From Sphaerimonospora thailandensis (GTDB taxonomy: Bacteria > Actinomycetota > Actinomycetes > Streptosporangiales > Streptosporangiaceae): a DNA stretch of 62,534 nucleotides. The translations under genes and the position numbers were made by a program. This document shows, piece after piece, positions 1 through 8,213 of this stretch (its first letter is position 1; each line of letters starts with the position of its first letter). Where the stretch lies: NCBI RefSeq assembly GCF_016863115.1, contig NZ_BOOG01000045.1, positions 1-62,534 of the forward strand, in the 5' to 3' direction. Under the pieces are notes generated by a model. The model searched no databases. It saw nothing but the letters and a program-made list of their open reading frames with translations, and was not told where the DNA came from.

Positions 1-2
1 AG

Positions 3-443
3 GAGGAGACGCTCACCTGTGACCTGAACCAGGCGCGGCGATGGTATCGCTCCTACGCGGAAGAGGAAGAGGACATCGTGTGGGTCGCCGAGCAGAGGCT
101 CGGCTGGGTCATGATGTTCACCGTGTCCGGATTGTTCCCGTGGCGGGCCCTTGAGTCGCTCCCGCAGCCGGGCGGCCGGGCCTATCATCTGCACTACTAC
201 GCGGGCGAAATCAGCGAACCTGCCTATGTCAATGGGGGCGAGTGGGAGGACATCCCCACGGAACACTGGGACCGCCCCATGGAGGAGGGAGCGGGCCTCG
301 TCGGTTCCTCTAGCATCGCCCAAGAGATGAACTTCTACCTCGCCGCGCTGGCGTACACGACTGGCAGGTTCATCGACGGCTCCTGGTTCACCACGCCGGG
401 GTTGCTCTGTCGTATTCCGGAAGGGGCGTGGCCGCGTGAGTGA
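3..443 (+). CDS. Unknown protein, 5' end outside window
   Basis: The frame is open from the left edge to TGA at 441-443, so the start lies outside the window and about 146 codons are visible. I do not recognise a family. Near the end it carries a G-R-F-I-D-x-x-W block preceded by a Tyr/Leu/Ala-rich helix, and the same block recurs near the end of the next gene, so the two look like adjacent paralogues. The stop overlaps the next start by eight bases, which points to co-transcription. No signal peptide or membrane segment is visible. GTG at 78 could be an internal start, but the open frame upstream argues against it. Confidence 0.6.
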   Translation, partial: EETLTCDLNQARRWYRSYAEEEEDIVWVAEQRLGWVMMFTVSGLFPWRALESLPQPGGRAYHLHYYAGEISEPAYVNGGEWEDIPTEHWDRPMEEGAGLVGSSSIAQEMNFYLAALAYTTGRFIDGSWFTTPGLLCRIPEGAWPRE

Positions 444-1041
444 CCAGTGGGAGCTCCTGCTCGGCGCGGGACTGGGACGCGGATTTGCCGGCACCTGGGT
501 CGAGTCGGGCGATGCCGATAGTGTGGCCGCTCTGCTCGGCGCGGATCTCGCCTCCCGCCAGGACTGCGACCTCGCCACCGCCATGGCCTGCTACCGGCCG
601 ATGGCCTTCACCGAACGCATATGGACCGGCCCGCACTCCGACGGCTGGACTCACGTCCTGACCATCAGCGGCCCACCCCCGGTGACCACGGGCCTGACGG
701 AGGCGGGCCTGCGTTTCCTCCAGATCCGCACCTTGGACGGCTACGTCTACGATCTCTTCTACGGTGATGGCGTCACGACCGGCTGGGTGACCCAGCGGTG
801 GTACGGGGAGATCATCGCTGAACCCGGCTCAATGATCGAGCCCTATGTCCGGGAGGTCGGCCCTCCCTCGGTCATCCCGGAGGTGGTGCGCTTCCGGCCC
901 GAGGTCACCGAGCCCGAGAACCACGGGCGGGTCTGCCTGGAGGCCTATCTTTTCCTCGCCGGACGCATGAGCGGCCGATTCATCGACCGTGAGTGGTTGG
1001 GCGAGAAGAGGGCACTCTACACCGTCCTGCTCAGCGGGTGA
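436..1041 (+). CDS. Unknown protein, probable paralogue of the preceding gene
   Basis: This is a 201-residue soluble protein starting with GTG inside the 3' end of the preceding gene. I cannot assign a family or function. The middle contains a Trp-Thr-His-x-Leu-Thr-Ile segment and a D-G-Y-V-Y-D-L-F-Y stretch, suggesting a beta-rich fold. The end has G-R-F-I-D-R-E-W, matching the G-R-F-I-D-G-S-W of the upstream gene. Tandem related unknown proteins of this size are common in actinomycetes. The overlap suggests translational coupling. The coding assignment is good; the function is open. Confidence 0.65.
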   Translation: MSDQWELLLGAGLGRGFAGTWVESGDADSVAALLGADLASRQDCDLATAMACYRPMAFTERIWTGPHSDGWTHVLTISGPPPVTTGLTEAGLRFLQIRTLDGYVYDLFYGDGVTTGWVTQRWYGEIIAEPGSMIEPYVREVGPPSVIPEVVRFRPEVTEPENHGRVCLEAYLFLAGRMSGRFIDREWLGEKRALYTVLLSG

Positions 1042-1101
1042 ATGACGATCCAAGGAAACCGAGAACCGAGATATGTCAGACCTGTCTGGCAGGCTCCAGG
1101 C

Positions 1102-1557
1102 ATGGAGATGACACTGCAGCTGACGATCGACTGCGCCGACCCGCGGAGACTGGTGGCGTTCTGGAGCGAGGCTCTGGGATACGTGCCCGAGCCTCCGCCG
1201 GGGGGACATGCCACGTGGCGGGATTATTGGGCGGATATGGGGGTGCCTGAAGAGGAACTGTCCGCCGGCGCTGGCGACAGTCCGGAGTCGATCATCGACC
1301 CCATCGGGCAGGGGCCGCGGGTGTGGTTCCAGCAGGTTCCAGAACCCAAGGTCGCCAAGAACCGGGTGCACCTCGATCTGAAGGTGGGCGGCGGGCGCGA
1401 CGTCCCATTGGCGATTCGCACGCAGCGGGTCACAACTGTGGTGGAACGGCTGACCACGGCTGGTGCCGCCGTGCTGCGGATCATGGATGAGCCGGACATG
1501 GAGTACTACGCCGTGGTGCTGCAGGACCCAGAGGGCAACGAGTTCTGTGTTGTCTAG
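1102..1557 (+). CDS. VOC/glyoxalase-fold protein
   Basis: This encodes a protein of about 151 residues of the vicinal oxygen chelate (glyoxalase/bleomycin resistance) superfamily. The N-terminal strand and helix read L-T-I-D-C-A-D-P-R-R-L-V-A-F-W, the usual start of such proteins in actinobacteria, and the end has the typical Q-D-P-E-G-N-E-F-C-V. An H-L-D-L strand precedes the second half. ATG at 1102 is preferred because the fold begins there; the frame is open upstream to 1042 but those residues do not look like domain. The substrate cannot be told. The gene follows the two unknown genes in the same direction with a gap of 60 bases. Confidence 0.8.
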   Translation: MEMTLQLTIDCADPRRLVAFWSEALGYVPEPPPGGHATWRDYWADMGVPEEELSAGAGDSPESIIDPIGQGPRVWFQQVPEPKVAKNRVHLDLKVGGGRDVPLAIRTQRVTTVVERLTTAGAAVLRIMDEPDMEYYAVVLQDPEGNEFCVV

Positions 1558-1637
1558 GATTCGTGGCGCCCGTGTAGGCCCTGCCGCCTGCGGGGATGAA
1601 GGTCTATCGGAGTCGCCCGACAGGCCCGGACTGAACT

Positions 1638-2354
1638 CTAGTCTTCGCCGAGGTAGGCCTTGCGGACCTGGTCGTTGCCGAGCAGGGCCTGCCCATGGTC
1701 TTCGAGCACGATCCGGCCGGTCTCCAGCACATAGCCGCGGTCGGCGAGGGTGAGCGCGGCCTGGGCGTTCTGCTCGACCAGCAGGATCGTGGTGCCGGCC
1801 GCCTTGAGTTCGGCGACGGTTTCCATGATCTTCTGCATCATGATGGGGGACAGGCCCATGGACGGCTCGTCGAGCATGAGCAACTCGGGTTGGCTCATCA
1901 GCGCCCGGCCCATGGCCAGCATCTGCTGCTCGCCGCCAGAAAGCGTGCCGGCGGCCTGTTTGCGGCGCTCGCCGAGCACCGGGAACAGGTCGTAGGCCCG
2001 CTGGATGTCACGCCCGACCCCCGCGCCGTCACGGCGCAGGTAGGCGCCGAGCAGCAGGTTCTCCTCGATCGTCATGCGGGGGAAGATGTGCCGGCCCTCC
2101 GGTGAGTGCGCGAGCCCCAGTTCGACGATCTTGTGCGCTGGGGTGCCGTCGATCCGCCGGCCCTTGAACCTGATCTGCCCGCCGGCGGGCTTGAGCAGTC
2201 CGGACAGGGTCCGCAGCGTGGTGGTCTTGCCTGCGCCGTTGCCGCCGATCAGCGTGACGACCTGACCCTGCTCGACCCGGAAGCTGATCCCCTTGACAGC
2301 CAGGATGGTGCCGTAGGCGACCCGAAGGTCGTCCACCTCGAGCATCGCGGTCAT
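1638..2354 (-). CDS. livF: Branched-chain amino acid ABC transporter, ATPase LivF
   Basis: This 238-residue cytoplasmic ATPase is the second nucleotide-binding subunit of a LIV-type importer. It has Walker A (G-G-N-G-A-G-K-T-T), the LivF-type segment S-P-E-G-R-H-I-F-P-R-M-T-I-E-E-N-L, signature L-S-G-G-E-Q-Q, Walker B L-L-M-L-D-E-P-S-M-G-L and the switch E-Q-N in place of E-H-D, all typical of LivF. Length is normal. The start overlaps the livG stop by four bases (ATGA). It is the last gene of a five-gene minus-strand operon. LivF cannot be separated by sequence alone from ATPases of importers for related amides or urea. Confidence 0.93.
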   Translation of the reverse strand: MTAMLEVDDLRVAYGTILAVKGISFRVEQGQVVTLIGGNGAGKTTTLRTLSGLLKPAGGQIRFKGRRIDGTPAHKIVELGLAHSPEGRHIFPRMTIEENLLLGAYLRRDGAGVGRDIQRAYDLFPVLGERRKQAAGTLSGGEQQMLAMGRALMSQPELLMLDEPSMGLSPIMMQKIMETVAELKAAGTTILLVEQNAQAALTLADRGYVLETGRIVLEDHGQALLGNDQVRKAYLGED

Positions 2355-3157
2355 GCCTGCTGCTCCGATCCAGCCGGTGTGCCGATGTAGGCGGCGATCA
2401 CTCGCTCGTCGTGCTGCACCTGTGCCGGGCTTCCCTCAATCAGCTTGCGGCCCTGGACGAGCACGGCGACCCGGTCGCACAGCGTGAAGATGAACCGCAT
2501 GTCGTGCTCGATCACCACCACGGCCAGGCCGCGGTCCCGGATCTTGAACACCAGGTCCTTCGTCTGCGCGGTTTCCAAGGGGTTCATTCCGGCGGTGGGC
2601 TCGTCCAGCAGCAGCAGGCCGGGGTCGCTGGCCAGGGCCCGGGCGATCTCCAGTCGCCGCTGGTCGCCGTAGGGCAGGTTGCGGGCCAGGTCGTCCGCCG
2701 CGTCGGCCAGGCCGACGAAGTCGAGCAGTTCCCGGGCCTGGGCCTCGGTCTCCCGCTCCTCCCGCCGGTACTTCGGGCCGCGCACCAGCGCCGAGAGCGC
2801 CCCGACGGTGGTACGGCAGTGCCGGCCGACCTTCACGTTCTCCACCACGGTCATGTTGGGGAACAACCGGATGTTCTGGAAGGTGCGGGCGACGCCGGCC
2901 TTGGTGACCAGGTCCGGCCTGCCCGACAGCGGCGTCCCACGGTAGATCACCTGGCCGGCCGTGGGCACGTACATGCCGGTCAGGCAGTTGAAGAACGTCG
3001 TCTTGCCCGCGCCGTTCGGGCCGATCAGCCCGACGATCTCCTGCTCGCCGACCGTGAAGTCGACGCCGTCGACCGCGGTCAGCCCGCCGAAGCGCATCGT
3101 CACCCCGGACACCCGCAGCACCGGCTTGTGGGGCGTGTCCCCGACGGTCGCCGTCAT
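2351..3157 (-). CDS. livG: Branched-chain amino acid ABC transporter, ATPase LivG
   Basis: This is the first nucleotide-binding subunit, 268 residues. Walker A is G-P-N-G-A-G-K-T-T; the LivG marker V-A-R-T-F-Q-N-I-R-L-F follows about 50 residues later. The signature region reads L-P-Y-G-D-Q-R-R-L-E-I-A-R-A-L-A, where the usual S-G-G is Y-G-D, as is common in LivG. Walker B is L-L-L-L-D-E-P-T-A-G-M-N and the switch is V-I-E-H-D. ATG at 3157 is chosen because the ATPase domain begins a few residues later and the codon overlaps the livM stop by four bases. The frame stays open far upstream, but that stretch is the antisense-like shadow of livM. Confidence 0.93.
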   Translation of the reverse strand: MTATVGDTPHKPVLRVSGVTMRFGGLTAVDGVDFTVGEQEIVGLIGPNGAGKTTFFNCLTGMYVPTAGQVIYRGTPLSGRPDLVTKAGVARTFQNIRLFPNMTVVENVKVGRHCRTTVGALSALVRGPKYRREERETEAQARELLDFVGLADAADDLARNLPYGDQRRLEIARALASDPGLLLLDEPTAGMNPLETAQTKDLVFKIRDRGLAVVVIEHDMRFIFTLCDRVAVLVQGRKLIEGSPAQVQHDERVIAAYIGTPAGSEQQA

Positions 3158-4863
3158 CGCGCCCCCTCCGCCCGGGCCTCCCGGCCGAGCTCCTCGGAGA
3201 TCTCCTCCTCGTGGAACTCCGCCTTCCGGCGCTTGTTCGCGATCACGCCCTCCGGCCGGAACCGCATCACCAGCACCAGCGTCACACCGAAGATCAGCAA
3301 CTTGTTGTCCTGGAAGAACCGGAACTTCTCCGGCAGCAGCAACAGCACCACGGACCCCAGCAGCGCCCCGGTGACCGTGCCCATTCCGCCGAGCACCACG
3401 GCGGCGACCAGGAACGCCGAGTTGAGGAACTGGTAGGAGTCGGGGGTGATGGAGGAGATGGCGTGCGCCTGGATCGTCCCGGCCATCCCCGCCAGCGTCG
3501 CGCCCAGGGCGAAGGCCAGCAGCTTCAACCGGAACGTGTTGATGCCCGCGGCCTGCGCGGCCACCTCGTCCTCGCGGATCGCCAGCCAGGCCCGGCCGAG
3601 CCGGGAGTTGTTCATCCGCGAGAACACCAGGATCACGAACGCCATCAGCACCAGTTCGAGGAAGAAGTAGTTCGCGAAATATCCCAGGTTCATGCCGAAG
3701 ACCGTGTGGGACTGGCCGAAGTCGATCCCGAGGAACTTCAGGTCCGGGATCCCCGGGATGCCGTTCGGGCCGTTGGTCACCTGCGGGCCGGTGCTGCCGT
3801 CGAGGTTGTTCACCGTGATCCGGAAGATCTCGCCGAAGCCGAGCGTCACGATCGCCAGATAGTCGCCGCGTACCCGCAGCGTCGGCGTGCCGATGAGCAC
3901 TCCGACGATCGCGGTGATCACCGCGCCGATCACCACCGTGACCGCGAAGGGCGGATTCCAGCCGATCGTGCTCGCCGCCGCCCCGGACAGCAGCGCCCCC
4001 ACGTAGGCGCCCACGCCGAGGAACGCCACGTAGCCCAGGTCCAGCAGCCCGGCCAGGCCCACCACGATGTTCAGCCCGATCGCCGTCGTGGCGAAGATCC
4101 CGACGTTGACCATCACGTTCAGCCAGTGGTTGTCCGAGCCCTGGGTGAACGGGAACGCCGCGGCGACGAGGAACGCCGCGGTGACCGTCACCCCCCGGTG
4201 CCGCGTCCCCACCTCGGAGATCCATGAGACCAGTCCCAGCCGCCAGGCCGCCGTCAGGGCGCCGCCCAGGGCGACCAGGAAGCACAGGAAGATCTCCCAC
4301 TCGGGGATCGCGAGCGCCTCCACGAAGGCGGCCAGCGCGAGGCCGAGCACCAGGGCGATGATCAGGAACTCCACCCAGTCCGGCAGGCGGTACGACCACA
4401 CCGCCGGGCGGTCGTCCGGCAGCAACCGGCCGGCCACGACGAACACCGCGGCGGCCAGCAGGGCTGCCCAGCCGCCCCACTCGACGTTGATCAGCCCGCC
4501 CAGCTCGACGCCGATCGCGAGGACCGTGAACGCCGTGACCAGGAAAACACCTGACGCGAGCACGCGTACCGCGCCTCCGGCGCCGCCCGGTGCCAGCACC
4601 CGGCGCAGGGGACTGACCTCGAGCAGCAGCAGCACGATCGCGACCAGCGCCAGCACGAGCACGTAGACCTGCGCCCCGCCGGGATAACCGTAAATCGTCA
4701 GATTCCCGGGAAACGCGCTGCCGTACGACCAGGCCAGGAAGGTCGACGCGAGGCTCAGAACAGCACCCAGCAGCGCCGCCGCACGGGCCGTCGTGGCCGG
4801 TACGCGCCCCCGGGCCCTCTCGATCAGCCGCCGCCGCGCGGTGGTCACTCCGCTGCCGCTCAT
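3154..4863 (-). CDS. livM: Branched-chain amino acid ABC transporter permease LivM, with long N-terminal membrane extension
   Basis: This permease has 569 residues, longer than most LivM proteins. The conserved LivM core starts near residue 230, with N-I-V-V-G-L-A-G-L-L-D-L-G-Y-V-A-F, and continues through the G-x-R-G-D-Y-L-A-I-V-T-L-G-F motif and the R-x-A-W-x-A-I-R-E-D-E loop that contacts the ATPase. Ahead of it lie roughly 230 residues with about five or six hydrophobic segments of unknown role; such extended LivM proteins occur in actinobacteria. The start overlaps the livH stop by four bases and the stop overlaps livG by four, so the operon is strictly coupled. Confidence 0.92.
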   Translation of the reverse strand: MSGSGVTTARRRLIERARGRVPATTARAAALLGAVLSLASTFLAWSYGSAFPGNLTIYGYPGGAQVYVLVLALVAIVLLLLEVSPLRRVLAPGGAGGAVRVLASGVFLVTAFTVLAIGVELGGLINVEWGGWAALLAAAVFVVAGRLLPDDRPAVWSYRLPDWVEFLIIALVLGLALAAFVEALAIPEWEIFLCFLVALGGALTAAWRLGLVSWISEVGTRHRGVTVTAAFLVAAAFPFTQGSDNHWLNVMVNVGIFATTAIGLNIVVGLAGLLDLGYVAFLGVGAYVGALLSGAAASTIGWNPPFAVTVVIGAVITAIVGVLIGTPTLRVRGDYLAIVTLGFGEIFRITVNNLDGSTGPQVTNGPNGIPGIPDLKFLGIDFGQSHTVFGMNLGYFANYFFLELVLMAFVILVFSRMNNSRLGRAWLAIREDEVAAQAAGINTFRLKLLAFALGATLAGMAGTIQAHAISSITPDSYQFLNSAFLVAAVVLGGMGTVTGALLGSVVLLLLPEKFRFFQDNKLLIFGVTLVLVMRFRPEGVIANKRRKAEFHEEEISEELGREARAEGAR

Positions 4864-5786
4864 GCCCGGTCCGCCACTCGCTCACCCAGCAGCCCCTGCG
4901 GCCGGAACACCAGCACCAAGATCAGCAGTGCGAAGGCCCACACGTCCTTCCACGCCCCGCCGCCGAACTGGCCGGGGATGTACTGCACCGCCATCACCTC
5001 GACGATGCCCAGTGCGAATCCGCCCACCACGGCGCCCTGGATGTTGCCGATGCCGCCGAGCACCGCGGCGGTGAACGCCTTCAACCCGGCGATGAACCCC
5101 ATCCGGAAGTCGATCTGTCCCAGGTACAGCCCCTGCGCCATCCCGGCCACCGCCGCCAACGCCGCCCCCAGCAGGAACGACATCACGATCACCCGGTCGA
5201 TGTTGATCCCCATCAGCCGGGCGGTGTCCGGGTCCTGCGCGGTCGCCTGCATCGCCCGCCCCATGCGGCTCCGCCGTACGAACAGGGTCAAAGCCACCAT
5301 GCAGATCACCGAAACGAGCACCACCACGACCGAGGCGCGGTCCACGCTCGCGCCGAACCCGATCGGGATCGGCGACCCGGTGATCAACTGCGGAAAGGCC
5401 AGCTTCGAGCGGGCATCGGGGTAGTAGAGCCGCACCGCTTCCTGCAGCGCGATCGACACCCCGATCGCCGTGATCAGCGGGGCCAGCCGCGGCGCGTTCC
5501 GCAGCGGCCGGTACGCGAACCGCTCCATCGCCACCGCCACCGCCACCGCGGCGATCATGCCGCCGAGCAGCATCAACGGCAGTGCGATCCACAGGCTCGT
5601 CCCGTCCGGCAGGATGTACCGGTACACCGTGAACGCGCCGAACGCGCCGATCATGAAGATCTCGCCGTGTGCGAAGTTGATCAACTGGATGATGCCGTAG
5701 ACCATGGTGTAGCCCAACGCGATGAGGGCGTACATGGCACCGAGCACCACTCCGTTGGCCAACTGCTGCACGAACTGGGTGAGCAC
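4860..5786 (-). CDS. livH: Branched-chain amino acid ABC transporter permease LivH
   Basis: This 308-residue integral membrane protein is the partner permease of LivM. The first 50 residues read L-x-N-G-V-V-L-G-A-M-Y-A-L-I-A-L-G-Y-T-M-V-Y-G, then L-I-N-F-A-H-G-E, the family hallmark. The loop R-S-R-M-G-R-A-M-Q-A-T-A-Q-D-P-D-T-A is the ATPase coupling motif. The start is GTG at 5786 with GGAGG six bases upstream. The gap to the livK gene upstream is 36 bases, so all five genes are probably one transcript. Length is normal for LivH. Confidence 0.94.
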   Translation of the reverse strand: MLTQFVQQLANGVVLGAMYALIALGYTMVYGIIQLINFAHGEIFMIGAFGAFTVYRYILPDGTSLWIALPLMLLGGMIAAVAVAVAMERFAYRPLRNAPRLAPLITAIGVSIALQEAVRLYYPDARSKLAFPQLITGSPIPIGFGASVDRASVVVVLVSVICMVALTLFVRRSRMGRAMQATAQDPDTARLMGINIDRVIVMSFLLGAALAAVAGMAQGLYLGQIDFRMGFIAGLKAFTAAVLGGIGNIQGAVVGGFALGIVEVMAVQYIPGQFGGGAWKDVWAFALLILVLVFRPQGLLGERVADRA

Positions 5787-5822
5787 CCGAACCTCCGAGG
5801 ACCCGTCACCACACCTGACGGA

Positions 5823-7046
5823 CTACTTGAAGGTGTCGGTGTGGGCGGGGGCCCACTTGTCACCGTCGACCTTGTAGACCGTGAGGATCTTCGTGGTGTT
5901 GTCGCCGAACTCGTCGAACGCCACGTGCCCGGAGGTGCCCTCGAAGGAGATGTTCTGCACCGCCTGGATCGTCGCCTCGCGCACGTCCTTGTTGATCTCC
6001 GTCGCGTCCTTCAGCGACACCTTGAGCCCGTTGATGATGGCGTTCGCCGCGTCGAACGCGTAGGCGCCGTACGCGGAGTACGACTCGCTGAACCCGGCCT
6101 TGTCGTAGGCCTCCACGAACGCCTTGGCCGAGTCCAGCGACTCCACCGGCGCGCCCACACTCGTGCCGAAGTCGCCGACGGAGGTGTCGCCGCCGAGTTC
6201 GATGTACTTGGGGTCGACGATGCCGTCGCCGCCCATCAGCGCGACGTTAAGCCCGCGTGCCTTCATCTGCCGGCTCAGCGGACCGGCCTGGGGATACTCC
6301 CCGCCGTAGTAGAGCAGGTCCGGCTTGGCCGCGGCGACCTTGGCGATCACCGACGAGTAGTCCGTGTCATCCGGGTTGATCGTCTGCTCAGAGACGACTT
6401 CGCCGCCGAGCGCCTTGAACTCCTTGGTGAACTGCGCCACCAGGCCGACGCCGTACGTCTTCTTGTCGTTGATCGTCGCGATCTTCTTGATGCCCAGCGT
6501 GTTGTAGACGTAACGCGCGCCGAACGGTCCCTGGATCGCGTCGGTGGTGCAGGTGCGGAAGTAGTTGTGGTACGGCCGCTTCGGATTGTCCAGGTCCTCG
6601 CCCATGGTCAGCGCCGGACCGGTGTTGCCGGGCGACACCTGGACGATGCTCGCCTTGTCGAGCACCGGCATCACGTTCTGGGCCACGCTCGAGTTGTACG
6701 TGCCGACCACTCCGGCGACCGCCGTGTCGTCCGCCAGCGTGCTGGCCGCCTGCTGGCCCACCTGCGGGGTCGCCTGGTCGTCCTCCGCGCGCAGTTCGAT
6801 CTTCCAGCCGGGGATGGCGTTCTGCTCGTTCGCCTGGCGGATCGCCAGATCGACCGAGTTGCGGATGCCCAGCCCGATCGCCGACAGGTTGCCGGTCAAC
6901 GGGGCGATCACCCCGATCTTCACGACCTTCTGGTCACCGCCGGACCCGCTCCCGGTCTCGTCGGCCCGAGTCCCGCAGGCCGCCAGCGCCAAGGCGCCGA
7001 CAACGAGCAGAGCACCACCTTTGACAACCGAGCGCCGACGCACCAT
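5823..7046 (-). CDS. livK: Branched-chain amino acid binding lipoprotein LivK
   Basis: This is the extracellular substrate-binding protein that feeds the importer. The N-terminus has three arginines, a hydrophobic stretch and a lipobox L-A-A-C (cysteine 24 from ATG 7046), so it is a lipoprotein; R-R-R-S-V-V-K resembles a Tat signal. The mature part begins V-K-I-G-V-I-A-P-L-T-G and has the periplasmic-binding type I pattern seen in LivK. GGAGG lies only two bases before ATG 7046 but five before the adjacent GTG 7043, which may be the real start; GTG 7088 is a longer option without a ribosome site. The ligand is inferred from the operon, not from pocket residues. Confidence 0.9.
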   Translation of the reverse strand: MVRRRSVVKGGALLVVGALALAACGTRADETGSGSGGDQKVVKIGVIAPLTGNLSAIGLGIRNSVDLAIRQANEQNAIPGWKIELRAEDDQATPQVGQQAASTLADDTAVAGVVGTYNSSVAQNVMPVLDKASIVQVSPGNTGPALTMGEDLDNPKRPYHNYFRTCTTDAIQGPFGARYVYNTLGIKKIATINDKKTYGVGLVAQFTKEFKALGGEVVSEQTINPDDTDYSSVIAKVAAAKPDLLYYGGEYPQAGPLSRQMKARGLNVALMGGDGIVDPKYIELGGDTSVGDFGTSVGAPVESLDSAKAFVEAYDKAGFSESYSAYGAYAFDAANAIINGLKVSLKDATEINKDVREATIQAVQNISFEGTSGHVAFDEFGDNTTKILTVYKVDGDKWAPAHTDTFK

Positions 7047-7215
7047 GTCCTCCGGAAGTTCGATAGGGGAAAGGGAAAATCGCGACACGATGCCGAGGAC
7101 GCTACTCGCGATGTCGGCCGACCTCGCGAGATCGTTCTAAACCGTTACTCTTGCGTTATTCCGCGCGATCGAGCACCTGTCCGTTGGGCGTAGGGTCTAT
7201 CCGAAGGGGGTTCAG

Positions 7216-8205
7216 GTGCCGCGCGTCCGGGAGGTGGAGGTCTTCAGGATGACCCTGCCGTACGGCAGGCGTCCGGAGACCACGCTGGTCAAGCTCACGG
7301 ACTACGGCGGCATGACCGGCTGGGGCGAGGTCGTCGGGCCCGCACCGCATGTGGAGCGGTCGCTTCCCGCGCTGATCGGCGTCGACTGGGAACACCCGGC
7401 CGAGCTCGGCCAGATCCCCGGCGGCTCGGCCGGCGACATGGCGTGCTGGGACCTGTGGGGCCGGATGAACGGCGTCCCGCTGGCGCACGCCCTCGGCGGA
7501 AGCCGTACCTCCCTCATCGGGACCGTGCGGCTGGCCGCCGACCGCTCGGTCGAAAGCATGATCGCACGGGTGAACCGGCACGTCTGCGCGGGCTACGGCC
7601 ATGTGACGCTCGACATCCACCCGGGCTGGGACGTCGAACCGCTCCGGGCGGTCCGCGCCGCCTATCCCGGTCTGGCCATCGCCGTCGACGGGCGCGGCGC
7701 CTACGCCGGGATCAGCCAACTCGAGGCGCTGGACGCCTACGGCATCGTCGCCATCGAGCGGCCGTTCAAGGATCTGCTGACCAGCGCCGACCTGCAGGAC
7801 CGGGTGGCCGCCGCGGTGGCGGTCGAGGTCGGTTCCGTGACCGAACTGGACGAGGCGGTCGGTCTGAACGCCGGTCGCGCGCTGCTGCTGCGTCCCGCGC
7901 TGCTCGGCTCGCTCGGCGCCGTACGGCTCGTGCACGACCACGCGGTCGCCGCCGGATGGGACATCATCTGCGCGGGCGGGCACGGCGCCGGTCTCGCCCG
8001 GGCCGCCACCGTCGCGGTGGCGAGCATGCCGGGCTGCTCGATGCCGAGCGACGTCGCCGAGCCGCCGCGGAGCGCCCAGGTCGTCCTCCCGCCCGTCGAC
8101 GCCTCGGGCGGCGTCGTCGCCGTGCCGCTCACGCAGCCGGGCCTCGGCCACACCGTGGACGAGACGCGGGTACGGCGCCTGGCCCGCGAATCCTTCCGCG
8201 TTTAG
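7216..8205 (+). CDS. Enolase-superfamily protein (MenC/N-acylamino acid racemase-like) lacking both catalytic lysines
   Basis: This 329-residue protein aligns by eye with o-succinylbenzoate synthase/N-acylamino acid racemase enzymes: capping domain, then G-W-D-V-E-P-L-R-A-V-R and the barrel with metal ligands D158, E181 and E204. The two catalytic lysines of this group are replaced: K-x-K is T131-L-D133, and the lysine of the I-K-P-x-x-x-G strand is R226. The usual chemistry should therefore not occur, so it may have another reaction or be a non-enzymatic relative. GTG at 7216 follows a GGGGG ribosome site. It is divergent from livK across 170 bases, possibly sharing a control region. Confidence 0.75.
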   Translation: MPRVREVEVFRMTLPYGRRPETTLVKLTDYGGMTGWGEVVGPAPHVERSLPALIGVDWEHPAELGQIPGGSAGDMACWDLWGRMNGVPLAHALGGSRTSLIGTVRLAADRSVESMIARVNRHVCAGYGHVTLDIHPGWDVEPLRAVRAAYPGLAIAVDGRGAYAGISQLEALDAYGIVAIERPFKDLLTSADLQDRVAAAVAVEVGSVTELDEAVGLNAGRALLLRPALLGSLGAVRLVHDHAVAAGWDIICAGGHGAGLARAATVAVASMPGCSMPSDVAEPPRSAQVVLPPVDASGGVVAVPLTQPGLGHTVDETRVRRLARESFRV

Positions 8206-8213
8206 GACACGAC

